Assembly (NCBI GenBank): GCA_033127725.1
Contig: AP026798.1
Coordinates: forward strand, 186,001-250,000
DNA: 64,000 nucleotides
Source of the DNA: Bombiscardovia nodaiensis
GTDB lineage: Bacteria; Actinomycetota; Actinomycetes; Actinomycetales; Bifidobacteriaceae
Direction of reading: 5' to 3'
Made by a program: the position numbers and the translations under genes. The notes under the pieces were generated by a model. It saw only the letters and a list, made by a program, of their open reading frames with translations. It was not told where the DNA came from and ran no database searches. The stretch's first letter is position 1. The number at the start of each line of letters is the position of its first letter. Positions 24,001 through 30,599 of this stretch are shown here, in pieces.

Positions 24001-26508
24001 CAGGCGGGCAGTCTTACCATTCCCGGTGGTGTTGCAGCTCCGGAAAGTGCCAGCGATTGGGCACCTTCACTGACCCTGTCCGATGTCTACATTTCGTCGA
24101 TTACGGGCACGGATGGCCAGCCCATCAAGCGGACTATTAAGCCAGGCCAAGTGCCTCAGCTGCCGCAAACCGCCAAGGTTGAGTACTCTGACGGTGCCGA
24201 CTTTGAACCGACTGTGACCTGGGATGCTATGGATGCCAACAGCTTTACCCACGATGGTACTTATACAGTCCAGGGCAAGCTCCAGCTGGTGTCTACGCCA
24301 ATTTCGGCAGAGATTACCGTTGCGTCCGACACGATTGTCAGCTTCGCTCAGCTGCCCACCCTGGACAAACCAGTGGGCTTGGCTAGGACGGCGCTGGGTA
24401 TGCCGGCACAGGTGAGTGCCACGGTACTTGACCGCGCGGCCGACATCACGGACCCCGCGGGCGCTCCGCACCAGGTGCAGCGGAACTTGCAAGTGGTCGG
24501 TTGGGACGACGATCCGGGCAACTACAGCGAGTCCAGCCCTCCGGGAACCTATCACTTCCCAGGTGGCGTGACCCTGCCCATCGACCTGACGAACCCGTCC
24601 GGTGTACGCGTGATTCAAGAAGTACGCACTCACCCCAAGCCGGTTTCTGTCAGTATTGAGACGGCGAAAACCCAGGTGGTACAGGGTAATGAGCAGCAGC
24701 TCACCGCGAAAGTGGTGGGAGCGAGCCCATACGCGCAAGTCGATGCCTGGGGCCAAGCGGTCACTTGGGCTGTGACTGCTGGAGGCGGGCAGCATGGCGC
24801 TGGCACGCCGCCGACGGTGGACGCTACAGGCAAGTTCATTACGACCGCGGCTACGGCTACGGGCGCTTACCGGGTGAGCGTGACGAGCGTGCGGGATGCT
24901 GCTGTGACAGCTACGGTGGAGATGACCGTTCTGGCACCGGCAAATATGAGCACTCTGCAGGCGCTGATTGCCCAGGCCCAAGCGCTGGCACCGGCTCCGG
25001 GCTTCATGTTCACGCCCCAGAGCAAGCAGGCCTTGGACCAGGCTATAGCGGCAGCGCAGGCAGTGGTGGCTGATCCCTCCGCTCTGCAGTCGGCAGTAGA
25101 TGCGGCTGCGGTCAGCTTGCAGCAGGCTATCGCTGGGCTCCAATCCGTACAGACTGGCACCATCGTGAGCTTCGAGCCGCTGGAGGTGAAAGACCTACCC
25201 GTGGGCTTGGCTCAGGGCGATTTGGGGCTGCCGACCAAGGCCAAGGCGAACATCTCTGACGGTCGACAGTTGGAGCTGGACGTGACCGGTTGGAGCGATG
25301 ATTCAGGCTCCTACACTGGCAGCAGCGCGCCCGGCAGCTACCGCTTCACCGGCACGGTTTCCCTGCCTCTGGGCATTACGAACCCGGCATCGGTGGCGCT
25401 CACTCAAGAGGTGCACACTCACCCCAAGCCCGTCTCGGTGCAGGTTTCGGCGGATGGCGGGAAGTCTACGCTCATCCAAGGCCAGAGCCTGCAGTTGTCT
25501 GCTGCTGTGGCAGGCGCGGCTCCGTACACCCAAACCGACGATTGGGGCAAGAGCGTGACATGGTCCATCGCAAGTGTTTCGCGCGGGCTGCTGCGTTCGG
25601 GCGAGCTGCCCACGATTGATGCGAATGGCAAGGTGAGCACTACGAGCACAACCGATCCGGGCACGTATACGGTGACGGCTGCGAGCGAGCGTGACAGTGG
25701 GGTCAAAAACTCCATTCAGATTAAGGTGGAGCCGCTGGCGAATGTGAGCGCCTTGTCTGCCTTAATTGGCCAAGCGCGCGGGTTGCAGCCACCTGCCGGC
25801 TATGAGTACACGCCTGAGAGTAAGAAGGCGCTGGACGATGCGCTCGCCGCTGCTGCCGCAGTCGCAGCTAGCGCGGACAGCACGCAGGCCGATGTGGATG
25901 CGGCTCAAGCCAAGCTCCAGGAGGCTATCGACGGGTTGAAGACGGTGAAGCAGGACACGCCTGTAGCGCCGCAGCCTGGTGATGGCGGCTCGAAGCCGGG
26001 TGATGGTGGTTCCCAGCCAGGCAACGGTGGTTCCCAGCCAGGCAACGGTGGTCCCCAGCCAGGCAACGGTGGTTCCCAGCCTGGTAATGGGGGTGCACAG
26101 CCCGGGACTGGTGGCTCGAAGCCGGGTGATGGTGGCTCGCAAAACGGAGGCAGTGCCGGTAATGGAGGCACTGGCGCAACCCAGCCAGGAAGCGGAAGCG
26201 CACAGCCGGGGCAACAGCCTGGCGGCGACAAGACGGCTCCCGGAAGCAAGGACCCCAGCCAGCCTGGTGGAGCTCAGGGCAAGGCCCCCGCGCCTTCGCA
26301 GGGCACTCCCGGCCAGGACCCGAGCGCACCTGGAAAGTCAGGTGCAACCGGCAAACAGGCTAAGAAGCCGCAGAGTGACCCGGGCAGCCAGCTTTCGGGC
26401 ACTGGTGTAGCGGTGAGCACAGTACTGGCCCTGGCTGGTCTGCTCGCGCTCGCTGGCCTGGGACTCCTGCTCGCCAGTAAGCGAACCCGTTCTCAGGGCA
26501 AGCTGTGA
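21073..26508 (+). CDS. large secreted, surface-anchored beta-helix protein, candidate carbohydrate-active enzyme (GH136-like?)
   Basis: A 1811-residue envelope protein. ATG at 21073 follows AAGGA; a signal peptide ends near TASA at 38. Residues ~50-650 begin YYADS-x-GDD and have asparagine-rich turns (YNNTF, IQNNIV) typical of a right-handed parallel beta-helix. Then come a Big_4-like Ig domain (~653-740), a DNRLRE-type domain (~763-980), a second Big_4-like domain (~1000-1086), and two ~280-residue repeats (from ~1088 and ~1366), each closing with a FIVAR-like helical module. A Gly/Pro/Ser/Gln stalk (~1635-1766) leads to LSGTG, a hydrophobic helix and a basic tail: a degenerate sorting signal or membrane anchor. 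In the helix, Asp 377 and Asp 384 (DGEAFDID) have the 7-residue spacing I recall for the two catalytic Asp of bifidobacterial lacto-N-biosidase LnbX (GH136). This points to glycan degradation, but the substrate is inferred, not shown. No dedicated chaperone gene (as with LnbX/LnbY) is adjacent. Confidence 0.85.
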   Translation: MKKVMNTKGAGKLIGCFAALATLMVGAIVWHAAPTASAIEQAPPSGFTSVGKSTQGQTYYADSARGDDSKDGKTPDTAWKTLTKVSSTSFAPGDHILLEADSVWNDQMLSPKGSGADGNKIVIDFYKHQSDGNPGLTSTKRPVINGNGTHSTGSFTRYVTGALQLVNVEYWTVRNVEVTNSPELTNPDGYRKHGDAQRAGILLLGYSQNKQLESLTVEDCYVHDVQSEYYLQAAREGKPKRLKAVGGIIALTHWLDPDGNVLGVQTDTGYHNLLIQNNIVKRVGLEGIRTKADSSNDSQPKRNDGVTIRGNYLEDIAGDGIVLSEVAGHGLIEGNVLVRPCHADYGQENYAGLWTMSAVDVLVQYNEVYGIDHGYNDGEAFDIDMACDHITFQYNYSHGNQGGFLLFMSNQTNSVVRYNVSVNDGAGNQGSNADGAGHGSYHYQEQSLFHYWNKDDNASMPQIYNNTFYVGDGITTSLFGEGNGADNSGVIAHFTNNIIYKTGAGAFKFLSNYPPNGSAPVERTLHANPGDFIKNNVIYPGSIASATSGATPSVLTAAGNIIADPQLSVEADASGPAKIADLMTTKLTNPESSRPWSDPVQRMAERASLFKIDSTSPAVAKGLRMADTPDKDSFGGSTKDRAIDIGAHQESNHVVSTEYVIAPVSVQTPAGIYPQLPSSLDVTINETVDGATTTRTVNKPVSWDFISQDKYAQAGSLTVDGHIDGISSTLAHATVTVSGQLGAGTEETSVLATANATVQRSPGNTAMAAQTGASTPNSDFKHPYGRDYSNNYVLKAKNAAAAGYNRRFYVQFDPSDFSGSPDQVKSAVIKLQVARLDAWVGAGGNDQDRLRKTAFTVDVYKTPANWTEPTITWNNAPKNADVTTANHSPLGSGERVPTYTTLKPDAHQTFTGGQIIDSGYTVNIDVTAAVRSAANMTDPISFLVDIPMSNQGTYNRDNSGFDAFSIEGAAQAYADYQAGSLTIPGGVAAPESASDWAPSLTLSDVYISSITGTDGQPIKRTIKPGQVPQLPQTAKVEYSDGADFEPTVTWDAMDANSFTHDGTYTVQGKLQLVSTPISAEITVASDTIVSFAQLPTLDKPVGLARTALGMPAQVSATVLDRAADITDPAGAPHQVQRNLQVVGWDDDPGNYSESSPPGTYHFPGGVTLPIDLTNPSGVRVIQEVRTHPKPVSVSIETAKTQVVQGNEQQLTAKVVGASPYAQVDAWGQAVTWAVTAGGGQHGAGTPPTVDATGKFITTAATATGAYRVSVTSVRDAAVTATVEMTVLAPANMSTLQALIAQAQALAPAPGFMFTPQSKQALDQAIAAAQAVVADPSALQSAVDAAAVSLQQAIAGLQSVQTGTIVSFEPLEVKDLPVGLAQGDLGLPTKAKANISDGRQLELDVTGWSDDSGSYTGSSAPGSYRFTGTVSLPLGITNPASVALTQEVHTHPKPVSVQVSADGGKSTLIQGQSLQLSAAVAGAAPYTQTDDWGKSVTWSIASVSRGLLRSGELPTIDANGKVSTTSTTDPGTYTVTAASERDSGVKNSIQIKVEPLANVSALSALIGQARGLQPPAGYEYTPESKKALDDALAAAAAVAASADSTQADVDAAQAKLQEAIDGLKTVKQDTPVAPQPGDGGSKPGDGGSQPGNGGSQPGNGGPQPGNGGSQPGNGGAQPGTGGSKPGDGGSQNGGSAGNGGTGATQPGSGSAQPGQQPGGDKTAPGSKDPSQPGGAQGKAPAPSQGTPGQDPSAPGKSGATGKQAKKPQSDPGSQLSGTGVAVSTVLALAGLLALAGLGLLLASKRTRSQGKL
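25977..26136 (+). repeat. 18-bp tandem repeats encoding Gly/Pro stalk
   Basis: Repeated GGTTCCCAGCCAGGCAAC-type units encode GSQPGN or close variants at least seven times. Copy number could vary by recombination without a frame change, altering stalk length on the cell surface. Confidence 0.7.
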
Positions 26509-26525
26509 TTGCTGAATAGGCCAAA

Positions 26526-26574
26526 ATAATAGGGGCCACTCACCGCGAAACAGTCGGTGAGTGGCCCCTATTAT
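26526..26574. terminator. strong terminator after the surface-protein gene
   Basis: A perfect 20-bp stem, beginning ATAATAGGGGCC and ending GGCCCCTATTAT, surrounds a 9-nt loop (26546-26554), 17 bp after the stop codon. The A/T-rich stem base allows function on either strand. Confidence 0.9.
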
Positions 26575-26733
26575 GTGAGTTGGCGGGTCAGGTCAAGCGC
26601 AGTTTTGTGCAGAGCGTCGGCGTATGTGCTCATCGATCGAATACTCGCTGAGGGGAGTGCGGATAGTTTAGGAGATTGGTGGGCTAAGCTGGTATTGGCT
26701 GAGTTATTGGATACAAGTGAAGGAGCAGCGGGG

Positions 26734-27669
26734 ATGGAACGGATGGTATTGGGGGCGTCGGGGGTACAGGCGTCGCGCGTGGCCCTGGGGGCTATGCGGA
26801 TGAATACGAAGAGCGGTGAGGAAGCGGCCGGCGTGGTGAGGGCGGCGCTGGAAGCGGGAATCAACTTCTTCGACACCGCGGACTGCTACCATGACGGCGA
26901 GAGCAGCCGTAAGCTCGGGCAGGCGCTCAAGGATGTTGGCGTCGAACGCAGCCAGATTTACGTGCAGACTAAGGCCGGTATCGTGCGCAACAGCGCCGAT
27001 GAGATTATCCGCTACGACTTTTCCAAAGAGCACCTCTTAGCCGCGCTCGACCAAGAGCTGGAGAACCTGCAGACCGAGTATGTGGACTTCCTCCTTCTCC
27101 ACCGGCCGGACACGCTCGTGGACCTGGACGGGCTGGGCGAGGCCTTTGATGCCATGCAGGCTTCCGGCAAAGTCAAGCACTTCGGTGTGAGCAATGTGAA
27201 CCCCATGCAGGTGGAAATGCTGCAGGCGGCGGTGGGCCAGAAGCTGGAAGTGAACCAGCTGCAGTTCGGGCTGGGGCACACCAGTATGATTCAGCAGGAG
27301 TTCCACGTCAATATGGGCGACGAACCCAGCCTGGACCACGACGGCGGGCTCATCTCGTACTCGCGCTTGAAGGGGATGAGCATCCAGGCTTGGAGCCCCT
27401 TCCAGTACGGCTTCTTCGAGGGCGTGTTTCTGGACAATCCCAAGTTCCCGGCGCTCAACGCCAAGCTCGACGAGCTGGGACAGCGCTACCAAGTGGCCAA
27501 GAGCGCGATTGCTGTGGCCTGGATTTTGCGCCATCCGGCCGGCTTCCAGGTACTGCTCGGGTCGATGAACCCGTCTCGCATTGCGCAGATGGCTGCTGGG
27601 GGAGATGTCCACCTGACCGCCCAGGAGTGGTACGACCTGTATACGGCGGCGGGCAACGACCTGCCTTAA
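26734..27669 (+). CDS. aldo/keto reductase family oxidoreductase (YdhF-like)
   Basis: A 311-residue NADPH-dependent TIM-barrel oxidoreductase. The catalytic tetrad of the superfamily is complete: Asp 47 and Tyr 52 in FDTADCY, Lys 80 in VQTKAG and His 123 in LLLHRPD. The overall pattern (LGASGV start, WSPFQYGF, and a C-terminal cofactor segment around LLGSMNPSRI) resembles E. coli YdhF. The physiological substrate of this group is unknown. ATG at 26734 has GAAGGAG 8 nt upstream; the frame continues upstream to 26557, but that stretch overlaps the terminator of the preceding gene. Confidence 0.9.
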   Translation: MERMVLGASGVQASRVALGAMRMNTKSGEEAAGVVRAALEAGINFFDTADCYHDGESSRKLGQALKDVGVERSQIYVQTKAGIVRNSADEIIRYDFSKEHLLAALDQELENLQTEYVDFLLLHRPDTLVDLDGLGEAFDAMQASGKVKHFGVSNVNPMQVEMLQAAVGQKLEVNQLQFGLGHTSMIQQEFHVNMGDEPSLDHDGGLISYSRLKGMSIQAWSPFQYGFFEGVFLDNPKFPALNAKLDELGQRYQVAKSAIAVAWILRHPAGFQVLLGSMNPSRIAQMAAGGDVHLTAQEWYDLYTAAGNDLP

Positions 27670-27772
27670 GCCCAAGGCTGAGTTCCGTACGCTCTGTGGG
27701 CTGCGCTCGTGTTGCTATGATGCAATAGGTGTGTGGACGGCAGTCGGCAGTCAGGAGCTTTGAGAGTTAACT

Positions 27773-28021
27773 ATGCATTACTTTGTGCCAAAGCGCTGCG
27801 CCTCCTCCTCGAAAATCATGTACCACGATCGGGAGGCGGCGCAGCGGGCTGCCGATGAGAGCTTCGTTGAGCGTGGGGCGGAGCTGTGGGTTTACCACTG
27901 CCAGTACTGCGGATCCTGGCATTTGACGAGCCACCAGCCGGGCTCCTATATGGCGGCGCCTATCAAAGGGCAAGCTAAGCGGCACTCTCGCAAGCGCGGA
28001 TACAAGCCCAGGCACCAGTAA
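27773..28021 (+). CDS. small Cys/His-containing protein, possible zinc knuckle
   Basis: An 82-residue basic protein of unknown function. CQYCGSWHLTS at about residues 43-53, with an earlier Cys at 9, resembles one half of a zinc ribbon of the CPxCGGWHLT kind seen in small actinobacterial proteins. The tail is Lys/Arg-rich, suggesting nucleic-acid contact. ATG at 27773 is preceded by CAGGAG, 15 nt away, and then GAG closer in. It lies between the aldo/keto reductase gene and the convergent nitroreductase gene. Confidence 0.7.
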   Translation: MHYFVPKRCASSSKIMYHDREAAQRAADESFVERGAELWVYHCQYCGSWHLTSHQPGSYMAAPIKGQAKRHSRKRGYKPRHQ

Positions 28022-28128
28022 ATCTGGCAAATAAGTTTTTGGCATGTTGCGGGATGCTTACCTTCCTCCTCCTGCCCCGCTACAAGCGAACGCCTTGGGG
28101 ATTAGGCCCGCTGTATTGCGCGGCAGGC

Positions 28129-28956
28129 TCACTTGTCGAAGTCGAACCCCTGGGCCTGGATGGACGGGAGCATGGGGCTGTGCCCGTCAGCTGGGCTGAA
28201 CGCTTTGTCGGCCATAATTTGGCTGAAGGTCTTGCGAGGCGCGTCCATGTGGCGGACATCGCGGTAGTAGCGGAAGACACTCTGGTCGAAGTCGCTGACC
28301 ACCTGAGCGATCTCAGCTTCGCTCGGCCGCTGGTAGCTATTCTTAAAAATTTGTGCCGGACGGGGCATACGCGGTTTGAGCGAGGGGTCTTGCGAAGGTT
28401 TGCCGATGGCCAATCCCAGCACTGGGTAGACCAGCTTGGGTAGGTGGAGGAGGTCGACTAAACGGTCAGGATCGTTGAGTACAGAGCCTAGGATGACGCA
28501 GCCGAGTCCCAGGGAGTTGGCGGCTGTCTCCATGGCGTGGAGGGCGAGGACCGCATCGTTCTGCGCCTGAAGGAAGGCGTAGCTGGTTTTGAGAATGAAA
28601 CGTTCGTCCTCTTCGCTGACCTGCGGGTCTTCGGCGGTTATCAGATCGGCGTTGCGGCGCTGGTCGGCCAGGAAAATATAGAGCAAGGGCGCGTGGGCAA
28701 TGTAGCCTTGGTGGGCTTCTTCGGCAATGGCTGCGGCCAGCGCTGGGTCGGTCACTCGAATGGCAGACCACTCATTGAAGTAGCGGCTGGTGGCGGCGTG
28801 CTGGGCGGTCAACTCGAGTAGGGCCGCTGTTTCTTCGGGGATGGGCTCATCGGCGAACCCGCGGATTGACCGGCGCTCCAGGAGTGTGCGGATGGTTTCG
28901 TTGGGCATAGTAGCAGGTTCGGAAGTTTCGATGGTATCGGTATTCATAGATGTCAT
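28129..28956 (-). CDS. nitroreductase family protein
   Basis: A 275-residue FMN-dependent oxidoreductase of the nitroreductase superfamily. The N-terminal RRSIRGFADEPIP is the flavin-phosphate-binding signature, followed by a central hydrophobic dimer core and GLGCVILGSVLNDP. The C-terminal YRDVR...PRKTFSQI resembles NfrA/NfsA-like members. It likely reduces quinones, flavins or nitro compounds with NAD(P)H. I chose the ATG at 28956 because ATTGTG on the plus strand (CACAAT as -10) is 6 nt upstream with TTGTGC 18 bp further, giving a leaderless transcript; a second ATG follows three codons later. Confidence 0.88.
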   Translation of the reverse strand: MTSMNTDTIETSEPATMPNETIRTLLERRSIRGFADEPIPEETAALLELTAQHAATSRYFNEWSAIRVTDPALAAAIAEEAHQGYIAHAPLLYIFLADQRRNADLITAEDPQVSEEDERFILKTSYAFLQAQNDAVLALHAMETAANSLGLGCVILGSVLNDPDRLVDLLHLPKLVYPVLGLAIGKPSQDPSLKPRMPRPAQIFKNSYQRPSEAEIAQVVSDFDQSVFRYYRDVRHMDAPRKTFSQIMADKAFSPADGHSPMLPSIQAQGFDFDK

Positions 28957-28962
28957 ACAGCC

Positions 28963-28992
28963 ATTGTGGCAGGAGAAAGGCCACTTGCACAA
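28963..28992 (-). promoter_or_regulatory. promoter of the nitroreductase gene
   Basis: On the minus strand TTGTGC (28992-28987) and CACAAT (28968-28963) are 18 bp apart, and the ATG begins 7 nt after the -10 hexamer. Confidence 0.5.
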
Positions 28993-29125
28993 CTGCAAAA
29001 AGCATTTTTACGTTGCGCGAGTAATGCGAGATTGGTAACAGTGGGTGCCGGGGATGAGTGCGAAAGCTGGACTTGACGTGCTTTGCTTTGCCTCGACACG
29101 CCCTGATGCGTGCGCCTTGATACGT

Positions 29126-29503
29126 CTAGCGGCGCGTGTGTAAGCGGTCTACCAGGGCCTGAGAACCGCGGTCGGAGAGCTGGGAGACGACGGCAGCCAG
29201 CGCCGCAGACAGACCAGCGAAGATAACGCTGGCAATAAAGCCCTCTTGCTCCTGGCTCTGGTCGCCACTTTCAATACCGCCGTTTTGCTTGCGGACGCTC
29301 TTGTCCCAGAAGGATTTAAAGACTCTGCCAACCAGCAAACCCGCCAGGCTGGGAAGAGCAAATTTGAGCAGCTTGTCGCCCAGTGAATCGGGATCGTTGC
29401 GCACTTTCATTCGCATGGCACCGACCTTCTTATCTATCGCTTGAAATTGCGCTACCGCCTTGTCGGCAGCGGCACTCAACTGGCGTCCATCTGCTTGACT
29501 CAT
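29126..29503 (-). CDS. DUF4235-like small membrane protein
   Basis: A 125-residue protein. A charged N-terminal helix is followed by a hydrophobic segment (about 50-62) ending in LVGRVFKSFWDK, and a second (about 88-106) ending near the C-terminal DRGSQALVDRL. This two-segment pattern with the GR-VFK-W motif fits the actinobacterial DUF4235 family, whose function is unknown. ATG at 29503 has CATAAT 6 nt upstream on the same strand, so the mRNA may be leaderless. It is divergent from the histidine phosphatase gene, 75 bp away. Confidence 0.75.
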   Translation of the reverse strand: MSQADGRQLSAAADKAVAQFQAIDKKVGAMRMKVRNDPDSLGDKLLKFALPSLAGLLVGRVFKSFWDKSVRKQNGGIESGDQSQEQEGFIASVIFAGLSAALAAVVSQLSDRGSQALVDRLHTRR

Positions 29504-29578
29504 ACCCCCATTATGGCACAGGGGGTGCAGCCAGGCCAGGCGGAGTCGGCCGACGAGGCGTAATGCTAGGGTGGACGC
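29504..29578. promoter_or_regulatory. divergent leaderless promoters
   Basis: On the minus strand the hexamer CATAAT (29515-29510) is 6 nt from the DUF4235 ATG. On the plus strand TAGGGT (29567-29572) is 6 nt from the phosphatase ATG. Neither has a clear -35. Confidence 0.45.
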
Positions 29579-30280
29579 ATGGATGCTAGCGCAAATCTAA
29601 CCAGCAAAGAGGCTGAACAACAGGGCTGCCTGGTGCTATTGCGCCACGGCGAAACCGAGTGGAGCAAAACCGGCCAGTACACGGGGCGGACCGACCTACC
29701 TTTAACGGCGAATGGGCGGCAGCAGGCTGTCGAAGCTGGGCGGCGCTTGCTGGAGGAGTTTCCGGGCGGTTTCGACGAGGATTGCATGTTTGTCAGTCCG
29801 CTTGACCGGGCCCAGCAGACGGCGCATTTGGCGGGCTTTGACCATGTGCAGACCTGGGATGCGCTGGCTGAGTGGGACTACGGGCGCGCTGAGGGGCGGC
29901 GACCGCAGGACGTGGCCGATTTAGTGGGCTGGGACTGGCAGTTGTGGACGGACGGACCGCAGGCAGTAGATGAGTGCTTGGGAGGAGTCCGCCAGGCGCC
30001 AGTGGGTGCTGACGGTTCGATTGCCGTTCGTGATAGCGGAGGAGAATCCCTGGCGGCAGTAGGGCAGCGAGCCCTGGAGGTTGTGCAAGAGGTGCAGCCG
30101 CTGGTCATGGCAGGGCAGCGGGTGCTCTTGGTGGCTCATGCGCACGTCCTGCGTATTGTAACGGCTCAATGGCTGGGCTTAGGGCCGCAGCGGGCGCAGC
30201 TCTTCCGCTTGGGCACGGCCCGATATGGGGTGCTAGGACGCTACCAGGGCGGCAACGTTTTAAAGCGCTGGAATTGCTGA
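29579..30280 (+). CDS. histidine phosphatase family protein (phosphoglycerate-mutase-like)
   Basis: A 233-residue cytoplasmic phosphatase. LRHGETEW at about 21-28 contains the phospho-accepting His 23, and VAHAHVLR supplies the second catalytic His at about 187; SPLDRAQQTA carries the conserved Arg. The length and a GESL segment fit the acid-phosphatase or SixA/CobC-like branch rather than the glycolytic mutase. The substrate is unknown. ATG at 29579 follows the -10-like TAGGGT by 6 nt and has no Shine-Dalgarno. Confidence 0.88.
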   Translation: MDASANLTSKEAEQQGCLVLLRHGETEWSKTGQYTGRTDLPLTANGRQQAVEAGRRLLEEFPGGFDEDCMFVSPLDRAQQTAHLAGFDHVQTWDALAEWDYGRAEGRRPQDVADLVGWDWQLWTDGPQAVDECLGGVRQAPVGADGSIAVRDSGGESLAAVGQRALEVVQEVQPLVMAGQRVLLVAHAHVLRIVTAQWLGLGPQRAQLFRLGTARYGVLGRYQGGNVLKRWNC

Positions 30281-30522
30281 GCGGTTTGGTGTTGTTGGCT
30301 CTTGGTTGAGTGTTCTGCTCGTTTTTTGAAGAATGAAAAGGTTTGCAAAATTTTTGATTCTTGAGTCGATCTCGAGGCCTAATTCAAGCAGCTGTTGCAA
30401 GTTTGCAGGGACTTTGCAAAATGAAGCAGAGACCTGAAATCCTTGCAAAATGGTACTTAAACGAGTGATAATGTTACTGACAAGAGTGAAAAAAGGAGTA
30501 GGGGAAACTCGTTAGCTAGAAA
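30281..30522. promoter_or_regulatory. glgP upstream region with three TTGCAAAAT boxes
   Basis: TTGCAAAAT occurs at 30343-30351, 30414-30422 and 30443-30451, with further TTGCAAG/TTTGCAGG half-matches between. No ORF here looks real. The boxes may bind a regulator of the downstream glycogen phosphorylase gene. Confidence 0.45.
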
Positions 30523-30552
30523 TTGACAACGATTGCATAAACCGGCTAGTCT
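30523..30552 (+). promoter_or_regulatory. glgP promoter with overlapping operator-like motif
   Basis: TTGACA (30523-30528) and TAGTCT (30547-30552) are 18 bp apart. The -35 is embedded in TGACAACGATTGCA (30524-30537), which also occurs exactly upstream of malQ. Confidence 0.6.
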
Positions 30553-30599
30553 AGATATGAACATTACGGATCAGACCAGCTACACAAGAGGGGTCAAAG

